From the NCBI RefSeq assembly GCF_047495875.1, contig NC_092459.1:94597560-94661559 (forward strand): 64,000 nt of DNA, read 5' to 3'. The stretch is from Pithys albifrons albifrons (lineage: Eukaryota; Chordata; Aves; Passeriformes; Thamnophilidae). Below the pieces are notes generated by a model. The model was not told where the DNA came from. It was given only the letters and a program-made list of their open reading frames with translations, and did not search any database. The position numbers and the translations under genes are program-made. Positions 13,871 to 28,290 of the stretch are shown in pieces. Each line of letters opens with the position of its first letter. Position 1 is the stretch's first letter.

Positions 13871-14414
13871 GGACTCTGTACTCTGCAGTGGTGAGGGCAC
13901 ACCTTGAGTATTGTGTTCAGTTCTGGGCCCCTCAGTTCAGAAAGGATATTGAGGTGCTGGAGTGGGTCCAGAGAAGAGCAACAAGGCTGCTGAAGGGACT
14001 GGAGCACAAGTCCTATGGGGAGAGGCTGAGGGAGCTGGGGGTGTTTAGCCTGGAGAAGAGGAGGCTCAGAGGTGACCTCATCACTGTCTAGAACTACCTG
14101 AAGGGAAGTTCTAGCCAGGTGGGGGTTGGTCTCTTCTCCCAGGCACTCAGCAAGGACAAGGGGGCACGGGCTCAAGCTCTGCCAGGGGAAATTTAAGTTG
14201 GACATCAGAAAAAAATTCTTTCCAGAGAGAGTAATCAGGCATTGGAATGGGCTGCCCAGAGAGGTGGTGGATTCACCATCCCTGGAGATTTTTAAACTGA
14301 GCTTGGATGTGGCACTGAGTGCCATGATCTGGTAAATGGACTGGAGTTGGGTCAAGGGTTGGACTTGATGATCTCTGAGGTCTTTTCCAATCCAATCGAT
14401 TCTGTGATTCTATG
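13871..14414 (+). mobile_element. CR1 LINE fragment, 5'-truncated, with 3' tail
   Basis: The 5' breakpoint falls in the C-terminal part of ORF2: the frame at 13888-14091 reads the CR1 RT end, with an [12 protein letters not shown] motif. The full 3' UTR and terminal CGATTCTGTGATTCTATG follow. A second frame within the UTR (14126-14335) is conserved among copies but is the known non-ORF tail, not a gene. At about 544 bp it is a typical truncated, inactive insertion. Confidence 0.95.
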
Positions 14415-17400
14415 AAAGTGCATGAGCACTTTCAAGAGAAAATGACATAGAACAAAATATGTTTATGTATCTTTAGCTGCACATAATCAATTTATTTTAA
14501 AAAATATTGAAATTTAATTATACCTAATAGAAAACAATGCATCTTTCATTGCCTTCCAGCGCATTTATATTATAAACATTTTAGCAACAACAGTTGATCA
14601 TTACAAATACACTCCAAATTCTAACAACAAGACAGTTGTCAAGCTAACATGCCTTAGGCAAGATTGTAAGCAAACAAATAGACTTCCTGGGTGACAGTCC
14701 TATGTCTTGACAAAATGCAGTAATAATAACATTAATAAGTGTAAAACCCTAATTAATATTCAGACATCTGAGTATGAAATATTTTAACCAGTTCAACTAT
14801 ATTGAAATCAGCCAGAGATTACTTCAGCTGTAACTGAAAGGTAACATCCACAGGGCAAATGGTAAGGGCTGTGTTACAGAACTGTTTTGGTTGGGGAATA
14901 TACTCCAACTGAAACTGCAGATATAATTTAGGCAGCTATATAAACATAATTTGAGGATACAAAGGTTAACAACCTTGAAAAGAATCTTTACTGAACCACA
15001 AATGGCTTCTTTCCAAGACACTTCTGTATCACAGCTTTCCACTGCACCTTCCTTGAAGCATGATCTCCAAACACTGCATTTTTAATACAATTTCTAAAAC
15101 ACAGGAAGTGTCGGTGGATGTTTCTAGTCCAAGTTTATATTGAAGCTAATGAACCTTGACTCACAAAATGTGGTAAAAATCACAGCATAGTGATAAAAAC
15201 TGTGTGAGCCTTATCAGTTAATCACGTGCACCATGCACCAGTTTTGAGCATGAGCCTGATGGACTGTTACTTGTTCTTTTTAACTCCTATGGAATCACTG
15301 CACTGTTAACTTATTATAGCTTTTCCATGAATAGTCTGTATATTAGTGTCATTCTCTGAAATGTTGAAACAAGAAAGAACTACATAAAGCTCTGATTTTT
15401 AAACCCCATATAATTAGCAAGCCATCCTTAAGAAGTAGATGTCTGAAAGAAAGATAAACAGGTTACATCTAGAAGGACCAAGAAAGGCATAATTTAATTT
15501 TCTAGCCTCACAATTTCTTTCTCAAATTACTGGAAACTGATAAATTGTAAGTGTCACTGGGATCATGGTCATACAAGCCTATTATAATCAAGCCAGGGAC
15601 AGCTTACATTTTTCAGTAATGCTATTCATTTAGCCTAAAATGTCAAAAGTGGATTCTTTCCAACAGTAAAGTGTAATGTGACACATGAAACATGTCTGAC
15701 ATAACTGACTTACAAGTAAACCAGTCCACATAAAGCCATTAGTGTTAGCAGAAAGGACTGGAATAGCAGGACGCTGCTTCACGAGGCTAAAGCTCTACAA
15801 TTCTTGGCTAAACTGCGAACGGGTAGATGGATTTCCAGGCACCTTCCTGATCCAAACAGTTTGTCTAATGGCAGTAGTTCTTTCCACAGTACAGTGGCAA
15901 AATGAAACCCTGAATAGGGAGTAATGTGCAAATTGTCCCCAAATATCTCACTGCAAGATGTTACAAGACATCATACATGGAATATCTTTCAGTTTGGGAC
16001 ACATGAAGTAGTGAATGTTGATCTTCAGATCCAGAAGCTTCCTGCACAAGGAGGCCTTGAAAACAAAGACATAATAGCTTCATTTTTGTAAATGAAGTAA
16101 CTGTCTATCTCCATACTTCCCTCAGGCTCTTGCTTGTTTGGCTGGAAAACAGAATTTAAATGAAGCAGTTCATCTGCTTCTCCACAAGATGACAAGAATT
16201 CTTTTCATTCAAAGAAAGCATTTTGCATTTAAAAAATCGTGTTTTCTGACAACAACAACAAAAGATCCTAGCAGAATCCTCATTTCACCAATTCTAATTC
16301 CATCCATTTCCACATCTGTGACTTCTCTTGCCTTTTGTTATTACTTAGCCTCAAACCACAAGTCCCTACTTTTCTGTTTTATGTGAGGACTCCTGACTTT
16401 CTTTGCTTGACCACCCAGAAATGCTCCAGGAGGCTAAGATACATGAAAAAAAAATCAAATAAACTTATCAGAAAAGAGATTTTTCATATATAAACACAAT
16501 CAGTTGAAAATTTCAAAATTATACTGAGGGTATTCCTTGATGTTTTGGAATAAATGGTATGGCTTCATTAAAAATTCAGACACTGTTTTCAGAAATGTTA
16601 ATGTCTCGAGTGTTAGACCTCACTTTGCTCAGCCAGTATCACCAACATCACTCTGTTGAATTAATAAATACAGCTGAAAACATTTTTTGGATATTGTCAG
16701 AGGCCTGGCAGTAAGATCATTGCAAAAAGGAAATCTTTTAGAAAGGCTGTGTAATAAGATCCTTCCTGGTATATACGCAGGGCAGAAAATAAAAAGGGTG
16801 ATAAAAAACCCACTGGATGTGGTCTCAGAGAAAGACCTGAATCTATGCTTATATAAGGATGACAGATCCTCCCATGAGGGAGACTGTAATTTGTTTCTCA
16901 TTTGATAGAGTGAATTTAATCTCACAACTGTAATACAAAACATCAACAAATATTCTAACAAAATTCGTGTATTTGACTCTATGCAGAAGTCCTATTTACA
17001 AGCTTTGATCCTGCCTTCTTCATGTATTTCAGAGAACAACCCCTGTTCCCAGGTTTTTCTCAGAAAATTCCAAACTCTCAAAGGCTCAAAACAGAAATAA
17101 AACAGGGAGGGAAAACTAACATCTGAGAGAACTACGATTAACTCATAGTTCTCATCAGATTAATATAGAAACTAGGTTCCTAGAATTATCCTGCCTGGTC
17201 ACTGGCTTTGTAAATCTTATCTAGGTGATGCAATACTTAAGTGTTGTAAAGGATTAAATCCTTAAGCACTGACAGAGCAGAGCATTTAAGCAAATAACCC
17301 TGATGAAGTAAGCAACTAAATATGACATGTGACTTCCAGGAAGAAAGTAACACTATGAGAAGTTTAGCTAGAGGGTTTCTAGAGCTAACTTTCAAACATA

Positions 17401-18841
17401 CAGGATTATAGGAGGAGGAGCAACTCAGATAAGGCAAAAATATATTTTACAAATTATTAAATTAGGTAAAGGAGGTTATACAAACCTATTTATTACACTG
17501 ATCTATGAAAACATGCAAATATTCCTGTCAAGAGCAGTAGCAATTTTAAATGGTATTAACAGAGCAAGGCCTGATGTGAAGTACTGAGCTGAAATCAGAG
17601 TAACTGAGGATAATAGGGCCTGATCCATTCATAGATAGAACATATATCCATAGACAACTCAGAGTTGAACAGAGGAAATAACTCATCGGTTCTAAAAGAT
17701 GATAAACCAGATGTTTGTTCTGTAGACATCAACATTCATCTGGAATCTAGACTGTTTAGTTTGGAACACATGGTATAAGAATGATTGGTAGTAAGAGGAA
17801 ATACTGCGAACAAGTTTACGTATATCTCATTCCAAAAGCAGACTTTCTGTTTCATGAAACAAACAACTTCAAGTTAATGCCAAAACCCAACCAAAATAAT
17901 TCACAACCCTGCCTCTGAATAATTACATTTTTTCTGGTCTTGCCACAAAATCATGTAATTCCATTAACTGTACTATTTCAACATCAGAAATACGTACTCT
18001 GCATGTTTGTATCCACTAGTTAGCACACATTTTCCAGACATCCACATCAGTAATAGCAGTAACATCTTTGTAAAAGATTTGCATGGATGAGCCTCACTCA
18101 CATACAGAGAGAATAACATAATATGAAACTAAAAGTATTTTCTGGGTGGTTTGGTTTTTACCAAGAGCTTCTGGCACAGCATAACTCCATTCTATGCTGC
18201 CATTCCAGATCACATATTTGAGTAAAACAAAACATGTTTTCATTTATGTTTAAGCCTGTGGTATACCATCCCTAGCATGGAATTCCTCTGTAAGCAAAAT
18301 TCATTTAGGTAGACCATTATTTACTAATCAAGTGTTTGGTAATGCATTAAGCAATTCCAATACCTCCTATACAGTCAACAGTATACTTTCAAAGGACCAT
18401 GGATTCTGTATTCCTCAGAGATTAAAAATTACCTACCACAGTGAGTCACACAAAATTCCAATACTCGTTTTCTTTCCAAACAGCCTTACTAGAACACAAG
18501 AGTGCAAACCAAATATTTAATATAAATGCCTGTTGTTTTTGTAATATGCTGGGCAATTCTAAGAATCAATCAATTCTAAAATGGGTTCCATTGCACATGA
18601 AGCAACATCCACTACAAGGAAATACATTCATTATTGATGCCAGTAGTTTCTAATAAGCTTCCTTGGATTATTTTCCATCATGATAGAACACTTGATTAGA
18701 AAGTCAGACAGAAAATACTAAACTTGAGAAATTAATTTACAATCAGTAAAAATATAAAATCCATTGGAATAGCAGAACATTACAGGTTAAAATGGCATTT
18801 TATATGTATTGATACATATGCACAAAATAAATTACTTGTTA
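14415..18841. other. intergenic DNA
   Basis: AT-rich unique DNA. No named repeat, CpG island or supported exon was seen. Confidence 0.5.
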
Positions 18842-19596
18842 CATAGAATCATAGAATCAATTGGGTTGGAAAAGATCTTCGAGATCATCAAGTCCAACCC
18901 TTGGTCCAACTCCAGTCCATTTACCAGATCATGGCACTCAGTGCCACATCCAAGCTCAGTTTAAAAACCTCCAGGGATGGGGAATCCACCACCTCTCTGG
19001 GCAGCCCATTCCAATGCCTGATTACTCTCTCTGCAAAGAATTTTTTTCTGATGTCCAACTTCAATTTCCCCTGGCAGAGCTTGAGCCCGTGTCCCCTTGT
19101 CCTATTGCTGAGTGCCTGGGAGAACAGACCAGCCCCCACCTGGCTAGAACTTCCCTTCAGGTAGTTCTAGACAGTGCTGAGGTCACCTCTGAGCCTCCTC
19201 TTCTCCAGGCTAAACACCCCCAGCTCCCTCAGCCTCTCCCCATAGGACTTGTGCTCCAGTCCCTTCACCAGCCTTGTTGCTCTTCTCTGGACCCGCTCCA
19301 GCACCTCAGTATCTTTCCTGAGCTGAGGGGTCCAGAACTGAACACAATACTCAAGGTGTGCCCTCACCAACGCTGAGTACAGGGGAAGGATCACTGCCCT
19401 GGTCCTGCTGGCCATGCTATTTTTGATACAGGACAGGATCCTATTGGCCTTCTTGGCCACCTGGGCACACTGTTGGCTCATGTTGAGCTTCCTGTCAATT
19501 AGTCCCTCCAGGTCTCTTTCTGCCTGGCTACTCTCCAGCCACTCTGTGCCCAGCCTGTAGCGCTGCATGGGGTTGTTGTGGCCAAAGTTCAGGACC
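18842..19596 (-). mobile_element. CR1 LINE fragment, reverse orientation
   Basis: Begins with the reversed tail (CATAGAATCATAGAATC) and runs through the 3' UTR into the C-terminal ORF2. On the minus strand the frame reads the RT C-terminal region from a [11 protein letters not shown] motif (as NFGHNNP) to [12 protein letters not shown] and a stop at 19167. CR1 homology ends near 19596, next to the GGACC that follows the CTTTGGCC motif in the 33.3-kb copy. The ORF2 part is open, so this is one of the younger copies, but about 750 bp cannot be autonomous. Confidence 0.95.
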
Positions 19597-22500
19597 AAAC
19601 TGTATGATTGGTGATCATCTAGAATACCAGTTTGGTAAAAAATGTATGTGAATACAGTGTTTGTATACCAAGGTATACTAATACAAAGATACACTGAAAC
19701 AGAGATTGGAATCTGGAATTTGTATCCAACCTATTTTAAAACCAGACACTGTATCTACTATACAGACCAGTGTCTGATCCTGTTCTAACAACTGCACTCC
19801 CACTGATATCCCCCTGTCATATGGAGAAACAACACTTGCTACATCTTACACATTAAAAAAACCCAAATAACTTGTTATGCAAAATACAATTAGTATGACG
19901 TTACCTTAAGAAAAACCTGGCAGAAGAGATAAAGTTTTAGATTAGCATAGGAACACGTGATACATTAATGGATGGTTACCCTGAGTAGTTTTGTGCATAT
20001 TTTGAGATGTATTTGATTAAGTAACTATACTTTATATTTATGAAAAATGTGCATGCCATTGCATTAAGAAAAATATATTTACATTCTGATCTGGTGTCAT
20101 CAAATAGAACAGAACTGCCTGATTCATGTAAAAAATTTAACATTACCAGGTAAAAGAGATGGCCATTTCAACAATTACTGAAAGTGGAAATGCAAAACTG
20201 TATCGAGCCCTTCCATGAACATTCCTGCTGACATAGAAGGAAGAGTTATCTCTGCAGGATTAATATTTGAACACAATGTCTGCTCAGCATTCAAAGCAAT
20301 GAAAGAACAGGCACTGCTCATCCAGTAAAGGGAACAAATAAGAATCCAGAAATCCTGTTTTTCCAGGGCATAGTTATTTTCCACTTATGCCAACAGAATC
20401 TCCCAGTGCATGCAGCCAAGAGGTAAGCTAAGATTTGTGAAGGTGGCCGTGGATACAGATGTGCAGCTGTGAAGGGAAGAGAACGATCACATTTACATGG
20501 GAAACTCCTGGAAATTCAGCATACTGGCTGCTGGCCCCACAAGAGCATTCTCATAAAGCCAAACTGCTGTACACATTAAGCCATTGTTTTGATGGTTGTT
20601 CATATTGGGTCTTAAACTGGGTATTCACTAAAAACATTGTACCTCAGTTAAGTGATTTTTGAGTATGTAGTTTTATTTTAAACTTTTAAAAGCCACTGCT
20701 AAATATATCCAGCTTAAATGATACTTAGACTAGAGAACTTCATGTCACTTAGTATTCTAGCAAGTAATGTTTTGCCATTATAAACAGCAGTGTTAGAATT
20801 AGTGAATTTAAGAACCTTTATGAATTTAAGTCAAACACTAAAGATGAATTCAATATGGCCCATTTCAGTTTTACATTCTATACTGTTTGCTATATCACTT
20901 CCCTACACCAGATCTACAGATCTAGACATGACTATATCTGGGTATGTGTAAAAGTAATTCTGTAATTAGAATGTCCAGAATTACCCAAGATGTATGCATC
21001 ATAAGGTTCTTTTCAAAGTTACTTTAAAACCTAATGTGTACATCAGCACTTAGAGTTTGAAAAGCGTGAAGTGCAACCGACACACTTTTTTTTTTCATGT
21101 AAGATGTGTTCATACTGGCATATAATTTTTTTCCATAAGAAAAAACTTTCGTACTCCTTTAGTCTGAGTGGCTTTTATCTTACACCAACAGAAACAATAA
21201 AATCAAAGAGAAAGACAAGTTTCTCCAAGAGTTGTTCTCATAAAGGAAAAAATTATGTTACCTTACAGTAATTATAAATACAGTCATAACACTGCCTGCA
21301 ATATAATCTAGACATGCCTATTCTAGCTTTGTAATAATTTTCTGGGATACTTGCAGCAATCTAGGTGGGGCAGCAGAATGCTCAGAGATGGTCTAACAAA
21401 ATGGTTTATTTTGGGCAGTTGGAAGCTCAATGGAATTGAAAGCTTTACAACAGCAACACAGTCTGAACCCTTAGACAGGATTGGCAAATCAAATGTATAC
21501 CTACGCTTCCTTGTAGTCTTTGATTCACAGTAAATGCTTGGATAATAATTGCCCTCACTTCCCTAAGTTTTGTCTTTATGTTTACAGGAATTAACACTTT
21601 CATTCTTTCAAAGGCCCATACAGGCATGAGACTGGCATGTCAGACCAACCATTACTGTTTGATCCAACACTCTCTTGCAGGCTTCTTTGAAAACTGATAT
21701 TAGATTCACTTTTGCTGTAATCTTAGTTCAAGTTGCAAGTTAAATATTGACCTTAATTTAAATCCTATCTATACATTAGAACACCCAGCAACCTAGCTTG
21801 ATATGGCACCAGAAAATTAAAGGACAGGTAGAGGTCAATTTACACAACTCACACCATTACTTCCTAGTGTGGTTACTTGCTTACAATGCTTATATGCCAT
21901 TAGCATTTTACAGACATTCAAAATTACTCCCTTGTCTCCAGAATAAACAATCCCTTAATAATTGAGACAGTAGCAAAATCCACTGTAATCAAAGGACCCA
22001 AGAAGTTTCACTCTGCCACACAAAAATAAGTGCATTTCTTGTATGGACACAGTATCTCCTGCATCACTTTACACTGTGATACCTGTTTAGGCTGACATGA
22101 GTTACAAGGTAGAAAGAAACCCCAACAGCATTGTCTGGAGTCAAGTTCACAATGGTTGTCCTTGCTGTGTGGTTTCCCTCAGATTGTCCACATCAACTCA
22201 GATTTATTGCTGTTCTATGCCAACAGTGGTAGAATGATGTAAGGGAGGTGGTTTGCACCTTCCTCAGTGAACGTCAGGGTCATGTCCAACCATCAGCACA
22301 TCTCAGGGCAGTTCTCCAAATTCCACAGTTCGTGCTCCTGATGCAGTCCTTATAAATTACTGCAAGAGAGCTGGCTATTCATACACAAAAACATTCTGAT
22401 TGCTTCCTCCCCCCAAATGACTTCTGGGCTCAGACTGTGTACAGGGGTCAGAAACGCAGAAGAGTGTGACAGTGGCTACAAGGAGAAGAGACAGAGCAAC

Positions 22501-25500
22501 AGTGCACAGGGAAGGAAGACAAGACCTTTTTGTTTTCTCACCTCATGTGCAGATATCAGGGGATAAAGCAGGTCAAAAAAAGGCTGCTAAATGTAGAATC
22601 AGTACAAAACCATGCTGATGTGCTAGTAAGAAAAAAGAAATCCCTCTTGTAATTATTAACGTGTTTCTTTTTTTCTCATACAGGATATAAGACTTTATGC
22701 GAGAAAAATACTAACATCCAGGAAAGAAGTTCTATCAGAAATTTTTCCTTCTAAACACTTCATCTGTAAGCAGAGACATCAATAGTGCTTTGTTATATAA
22801 TTGGCTCTTATAAAGAAAAATTACTGCATAGGACAAAATGATATTCTACAATCTACTTGAATACATTTCATTTCCTAGGTTTTAAGACAACAGCAATATT
22901 AATCAAAGACATAATAAGCATTGCCACTACAAAAGAAGTAGCCCATCCTCCCTAAGAGATGCACATTTATATTTAAAAAGCAATGCAATGGCTCTTATAC
23001 TGATTTTTATCTGCATATAAGTCTCAAAGACAGCAATAATTTCCATTGTGAGGAACATTATATGGCCAGGGATGTGTACTATGGACATATGTAGAAGGGA
23101 AAACTGCTTATTAACCTTTTCATATCTTGTTTACAGAGCAGACATATCTCTTCCACTCTTGGCTGAGGCATCTAATGAGCATTAGAGGCAGATTTTTCTT
23201 GGCACCAAGTGGATTAGGTACCTTTTGGTGCTTTTGATCAGAGTAGATACCACTCTCACTTGTTTTCTGTTCCATCATGTGAACTTACTGATGGATATAC
23301 ATGGTGAAATGGAAGAAAAGGCAGAAGACACCTCACAAAGTGGGAAATTCTAAAAAAGGAGACTGATACTCTGATTGTGTTTATAATTCTTGTTTATATG
23401 ACTTTTGAAACACACTTCATTGACCCTGAGAATCACAGTCTAATTAGAAAGTAAGAACATTACCAAGCCTGCAACAACCCTCAAAGTGAGTGCTTTGCAA
23501 TTATATAAATGGGTGACCAAGTAATTAGCTGACAGAATTACACAAACAGGTGACTTCCCTACTATATTGTGCATACTGTTAATAAATTTTAAAGTAATTT
23601 AGGTAATGTAACTGTGTACTATAAAAACTTATGTCAAGCTAACACTTTATCTCATCAGTAAGACAATACTATTCATCAAGTAGTTGTTGGACAGTTTTCA
23701 CCTTTGTCCAAAGTTTCATGACATATAAATATATAAGAAGCAATAGACATTTTGCTCCTAAAATAAGAAAAACACTGTAGCATGAGTACTTTCCCCAGAT
23801 TTCACAGCTAAGAAAGGAACATTACTAGTTACTGCTTTACTTTTCTGCAGTTCACTATTTCTAGTAAGTTTTGAAAGTATTCTTTGAACAGGCAGTATTC
23901 CCTTGCTGCAGTGCTGTAGGGCACTTCTTGATAATCAGGAGGAAGTGAGAGAAACTAAATGAGTATTACTTTCAGCAAAAGCTGAGTCATAGCACAAATC
24001 GCTATGCAACACTCTGCCCTCTGTGCCCTTCTCCTTAAAGGCCACAGCAACCTTCAGCTGTCTACAAGTCAAAAGTCATGTTCAAAAACCGACAATGAAA
24101 CTGGCAACTTTTGTAACATGTCACATGAATATGTAACCATGATTTTGGGAAAGTTCCAAGTTTAGAAAATGTTGTTCCCATTAGTCCAATTATGTGACAA
24201 GAACTTTTTATTTACATGGCTTATTTGTAATACTGTGTAGGATTTGGGGTTTCAGCCTGAAGATAAAACTGAAATATTACTGGAAACTGAGTAACAGTGA
24301 CTGTGGCCACTAATGGTCCTCCATTATGTGGGGGCATATAGTAGGAACAGCAGAGAATTAATCTACACACAATTATTATGTCATATACCAATCAACTAAC
24401 TGAAGTCAATGGAGGGACTTGTGCTGCTTTCAGTAGCACTTGGTTAAAACAAGTCATGATGCAAAACCAACCCAGCCTGAAGACAATGGATATTGAACCC
24501 TGGGTACAGGCTAAATAAGGACAACTGAAGTTCCCAAACTGACATATTGTCAGATTCCCAGGCTTCTGAGCACTCACAAATAGATAACTGCCAGTAAATC
24601 TGGCAGCTGTTTCAGCTTCATGTTGTTTATAGTCCACATACCCAGGCTTTGCAAACAATGCTGGAAAACTTTGTCACTGTTGGAGACCTGTTGGTGTATC
24701 TGTTAATACCTATGGACTATTCACCAAACAAACTGATGCTTTATTTAAGATGCTCTTGCTTTTCTGCAAGGGGTCAATGAGGAAAAAAATGTATGAGCAA
24801 ACCTAAAAAAGACTTTGCTACTTTGTGCTGCTGAACTATACTGACAAAGCTAGACAAGCACAAAAATGCCAACCACATTTTTGTACCACATTGTACATAT
24901 CTGTAGTTGAATGTACAGGCTTGAGTTGTTATTACATTTTTAGGGCTCACTTATATTTTTACTGAATTTATCTAAATGGAATAGAGTAAATGTATTGTAC
25001 AACACGTTTAGAAAAGGAGAGAGGTAAAGAAACAGAACTTCCCAGTTTTGTAAATGTTAAAGTTTATACTATGCAATATGAGCTTGCATATTATCTCAGC
25101 TTTAATTCCATCATGAATTTCAAGTAATCACAAAGGCACTGTGCCTCAAAGGCCCAAACTAGACACACTGTCATGACACATGGCTACCATGAGCTTATTC
25201 AGAACTTTGGTATCTCTCCATGTGCACAACGAGTGGAATAGACATCCACAGTGTATTTCAGAAAAGGACTAATCTGATCTCTATAAAGTTCTCATTCCAA
25301 TGTGCACTCACCTGTACACAGTCAAATACTACGTACAACTCATACTTTTTATTATCATAAATAAATTATCAGAAAGTGAACTATTACTCAACACCCTAAA
25401 CTGGAAGCTCTCAGAAAGGGATACAAGCAGGAAGGACGTAGCATTGTATTTGAAAGTTATGCAATACTTCACTAACACAACTGACAGTGTAACTTGCAAA

Positions 25501-27985
25501 ACCTCAGGTCATCTCCAGTGTCAGATGTTATAAGGGTTCTTGGTAAACCATTCAGTTTTTGAGAAAAGGTATCTGAAAATCACGAAAAAAGAACACTAGT
25601 GGCTTTCAGTATGTTCTCTGCATATTGTATCACATAATGAAAACAAAAGGAGACCCTGAAGAAAGGGTAGAAAGTATTTCTTCCTCTGTGTCACTTCCCT
25701 CCTTTGATTTACTACATTCTATCATAAATTTATAATTCAGTTCTGGGAGAAATGCTCTTTTATGAATCTAAGTATTTAGCAAAACCAGGCAAGGACCACA
25801 AGAGTCATCTTGCCAATCATATTAATACCAAAACTTCTGTGACTGAATGAATCAAGAGTTAAAATTACAACACATTAAAGGGACAGTTTATAGTAATTAG
25901 TTGTCCAAATTATAGGTCTTATTGTTAATGAGAGTATCACCATAAAATATTTTTACAAATGCTAGAGACCACAATAAACCATAAACTGTGATGCTCATCT
26001 TTGAGAAGCATCAAGTGGGAAAAGAAAAGGAAAAATAACTCCAAGTAATATTCCTTGCTCCTATTACTAGAAATAATATAAATCAACATCTGTGTTACTA
26101 ACACATTCCAACACCATAGTCTATAGCAGCAGCTACCTCACTCCTGAAGGAAAGGGTGATATTAACATAGTTTTCAGTCCTAGATTCTTTGTTAGACATC
26201 ACCAGCTACTCCTTGACAGCCTCTCTCAACCCCAGGGCTCAATAGGAATAGGTATGGAAATCAAGATTTAACCTCATCTTTAAAATGATTGCTGAAAACT
26301 ATTTTAAAAGAATACTTAGTTGTTTTACAGCAACATGATTTATTTTCTTTTATACAGATGGTCACTTTATTTTGTATCTAGATTTTCATTGCAGCACTTA
26401 ATATTGTACAAGAGTGCTATTTGTAATGAGACAAGAATCTGCAAAGTAACACTTAGAATACACATTTCCTTGATGCAAAAATCAGGAATACTGATTAAAA
26501 AAATGTGTCACCTTGTTTTATGGTTCAAATGTACTATAAAAATATTCCCAAGAAACATCTGGTTTGTATTCACACCAGTTTGGTTTAAATAAGTATGTCA
26601 ACAGATAATCCTCATATTCCAAGTAGAGTGAAAACAGGCCTTTTCAATAAATTCAGACTCACCCTAATTAATTCTGAAATGAGTGATAATTTCTCCTTTA
26701 TTTGGTAAAGAATATTATGCACTAATACTAAAACTCTCATTGAACTTCAAAATCTTACCTTTAATAATCGTTCTTACCTCATCCTTTTACCACTGATCTC
26801 AGTGACACAGGAACATATCCCAAGGGATCATTAAGTAAACAAGCATATTCCTTTTTAGATTTGAAATTACAATTTTTCAGAGAACAAGCATGAAAATTAA
26901 TCATAACAACCTTTATTACAGATGCACTCATTTTCAGCAGCTGAAAACTGTTTCTTTTCAGTGCAAAATAACTTAGCTTTTAAGCAGAACAGCAATCATG
27001 AAACAACAAAACTGCAGCAGTTGTCACGTAGCAAAAGAATAAAACCTGTCTTTCTTCATCTGCATTTCCAAGCCCTTAGAGAGATTGCATTAAAGACAGC
27101 ATAACTACCCAGGAGGCAGGCAGGATACCACACTGTAATCACAGTTATTAAAAGCAATCTGAATCAGAGAAATTAAAGAAAAATCAGACTTCTTTTTAAG
27201 TAGTCTGTTTGATGTAACACAAAGGTTGGAAAAAAGAATTATTTTTCGAGATTACAAAGGACTTCTAGGACATACCCTACCATGACAGATTATTGTAATT
27301 CATGTTTCTAAAATGGTAATAAAATAAGGATAGGTTATATGAAAATTAAATAAAAATAAGTTTTTAGTAGTTTTGAATAACATTCAAGCAGTATGCAATC
27401 CTTAAAAACCATTTCATTGTAACACAAACTGAATTTAAAAGCTTAAAAGAATCAAATTCCAATTAGGTGTGTGGTAGCACTGAAATGCCTTTTCAAAAGT
27501 GAGTCAGTGATGTTACTAGGACAATGGAGGAACCAAGCTTTTGTAGAAAATCTCTCAGTTCCAGAAAGCATGCAAAATTACAGAGCCTGAGAACACCCTG
27601 CTTACAACAACATAGACATAAGAAGTTATCCGAATTCAAACACAAATCCATGACCAGAAATAGATTTTTTACATACCTGGTGCTAGGAGGAAAAGCAGTA
27701 GACTACAAACAAAATCAGTATGTTGAAATCATCTTAAAAATAGTTACTGAAATGTAACCAAACAATTTTTTAATTATCTTCATTTTTATCATTATATAGG
27801 TTGTGGGTTTTAGTAGCAAATCTGTCACTTTTGGTCACACATCTGTGGGAATTGGTTTACAATATCTGGAATGGAGAAAATCCTGCCAGAAATGGATTTG
27901 TGAAGAAAATCAACAAGCCACTGATAATGCTTTAACAACTGATGTTTTTAATGTTGTTTAAATGTACAAATTGATTGTTAAAATG
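19597..27985. other. long intergenic stretch
   Basis: AT-rich DNA of 8.4 kb without a supported gene, CpG island or young repeat. Near 24400 a short TGAAGTCAATGGAGGGACTT resembles the ancient palindromic family noted elsewhere. Confidence 0.45.
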
Positions 27986-28290
27986 TCTTTTTGCAAAGTC
28001 ACTGCTTCTCCTTCCCAGAATACCCTGTTATCTCGGGGCTCTGGAGGAAGGTTGGGACATGCATGTTACCTGAATCCCTCTCCTATTGACTGTAAATCCC
28101 CTTACTCCCATTGGCCCAGAGCCAAACCCCCTCTTCTTTCCTATTGGTGGGTTTTGGATTCCTCCAAGGTCCATATAAACCCCTGCCCAGCAATAAATCT
28201 CTCTCTTCCCCTCCCTCTCTGGTGGTCCCTGTGTGTCCTTCTCAGGGGCTCTTGAGGACCATGTGGTCAGGGGAAGCGGGGAGCACATTT
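27986..28290 (+). mobile_element. solo LTR of an endogenous retrovirus-like element (probable)
   Basis: A GC-richer block in AT-rich DNA with the layout of an LTR on the + strand. There are two inverted CCAAT boxes (ATTGG at 28110-28114 and 28143-28147), a TATA box (TATAAA, 28174-28179) and a poly(A) signal (AATAAA, 28192-28197). A pyrimidine-rich and then GT-rich tract follows, as in R/U5. No internal retroviral reading frame or primer-binding site follows, so it appears to be a solo LTR left by recombination. Exact termini and target duplication could not be fixed. Confidence 0.65.

Noticed and set aside
13819..14355. 178-codon frame on the minus strand, and similar frames at 18861-19376 and 29979-30413
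   Set aside because: These are antisense or UTR frames within CR1 elements, repeated in every CR1 copy. They are not host genes.
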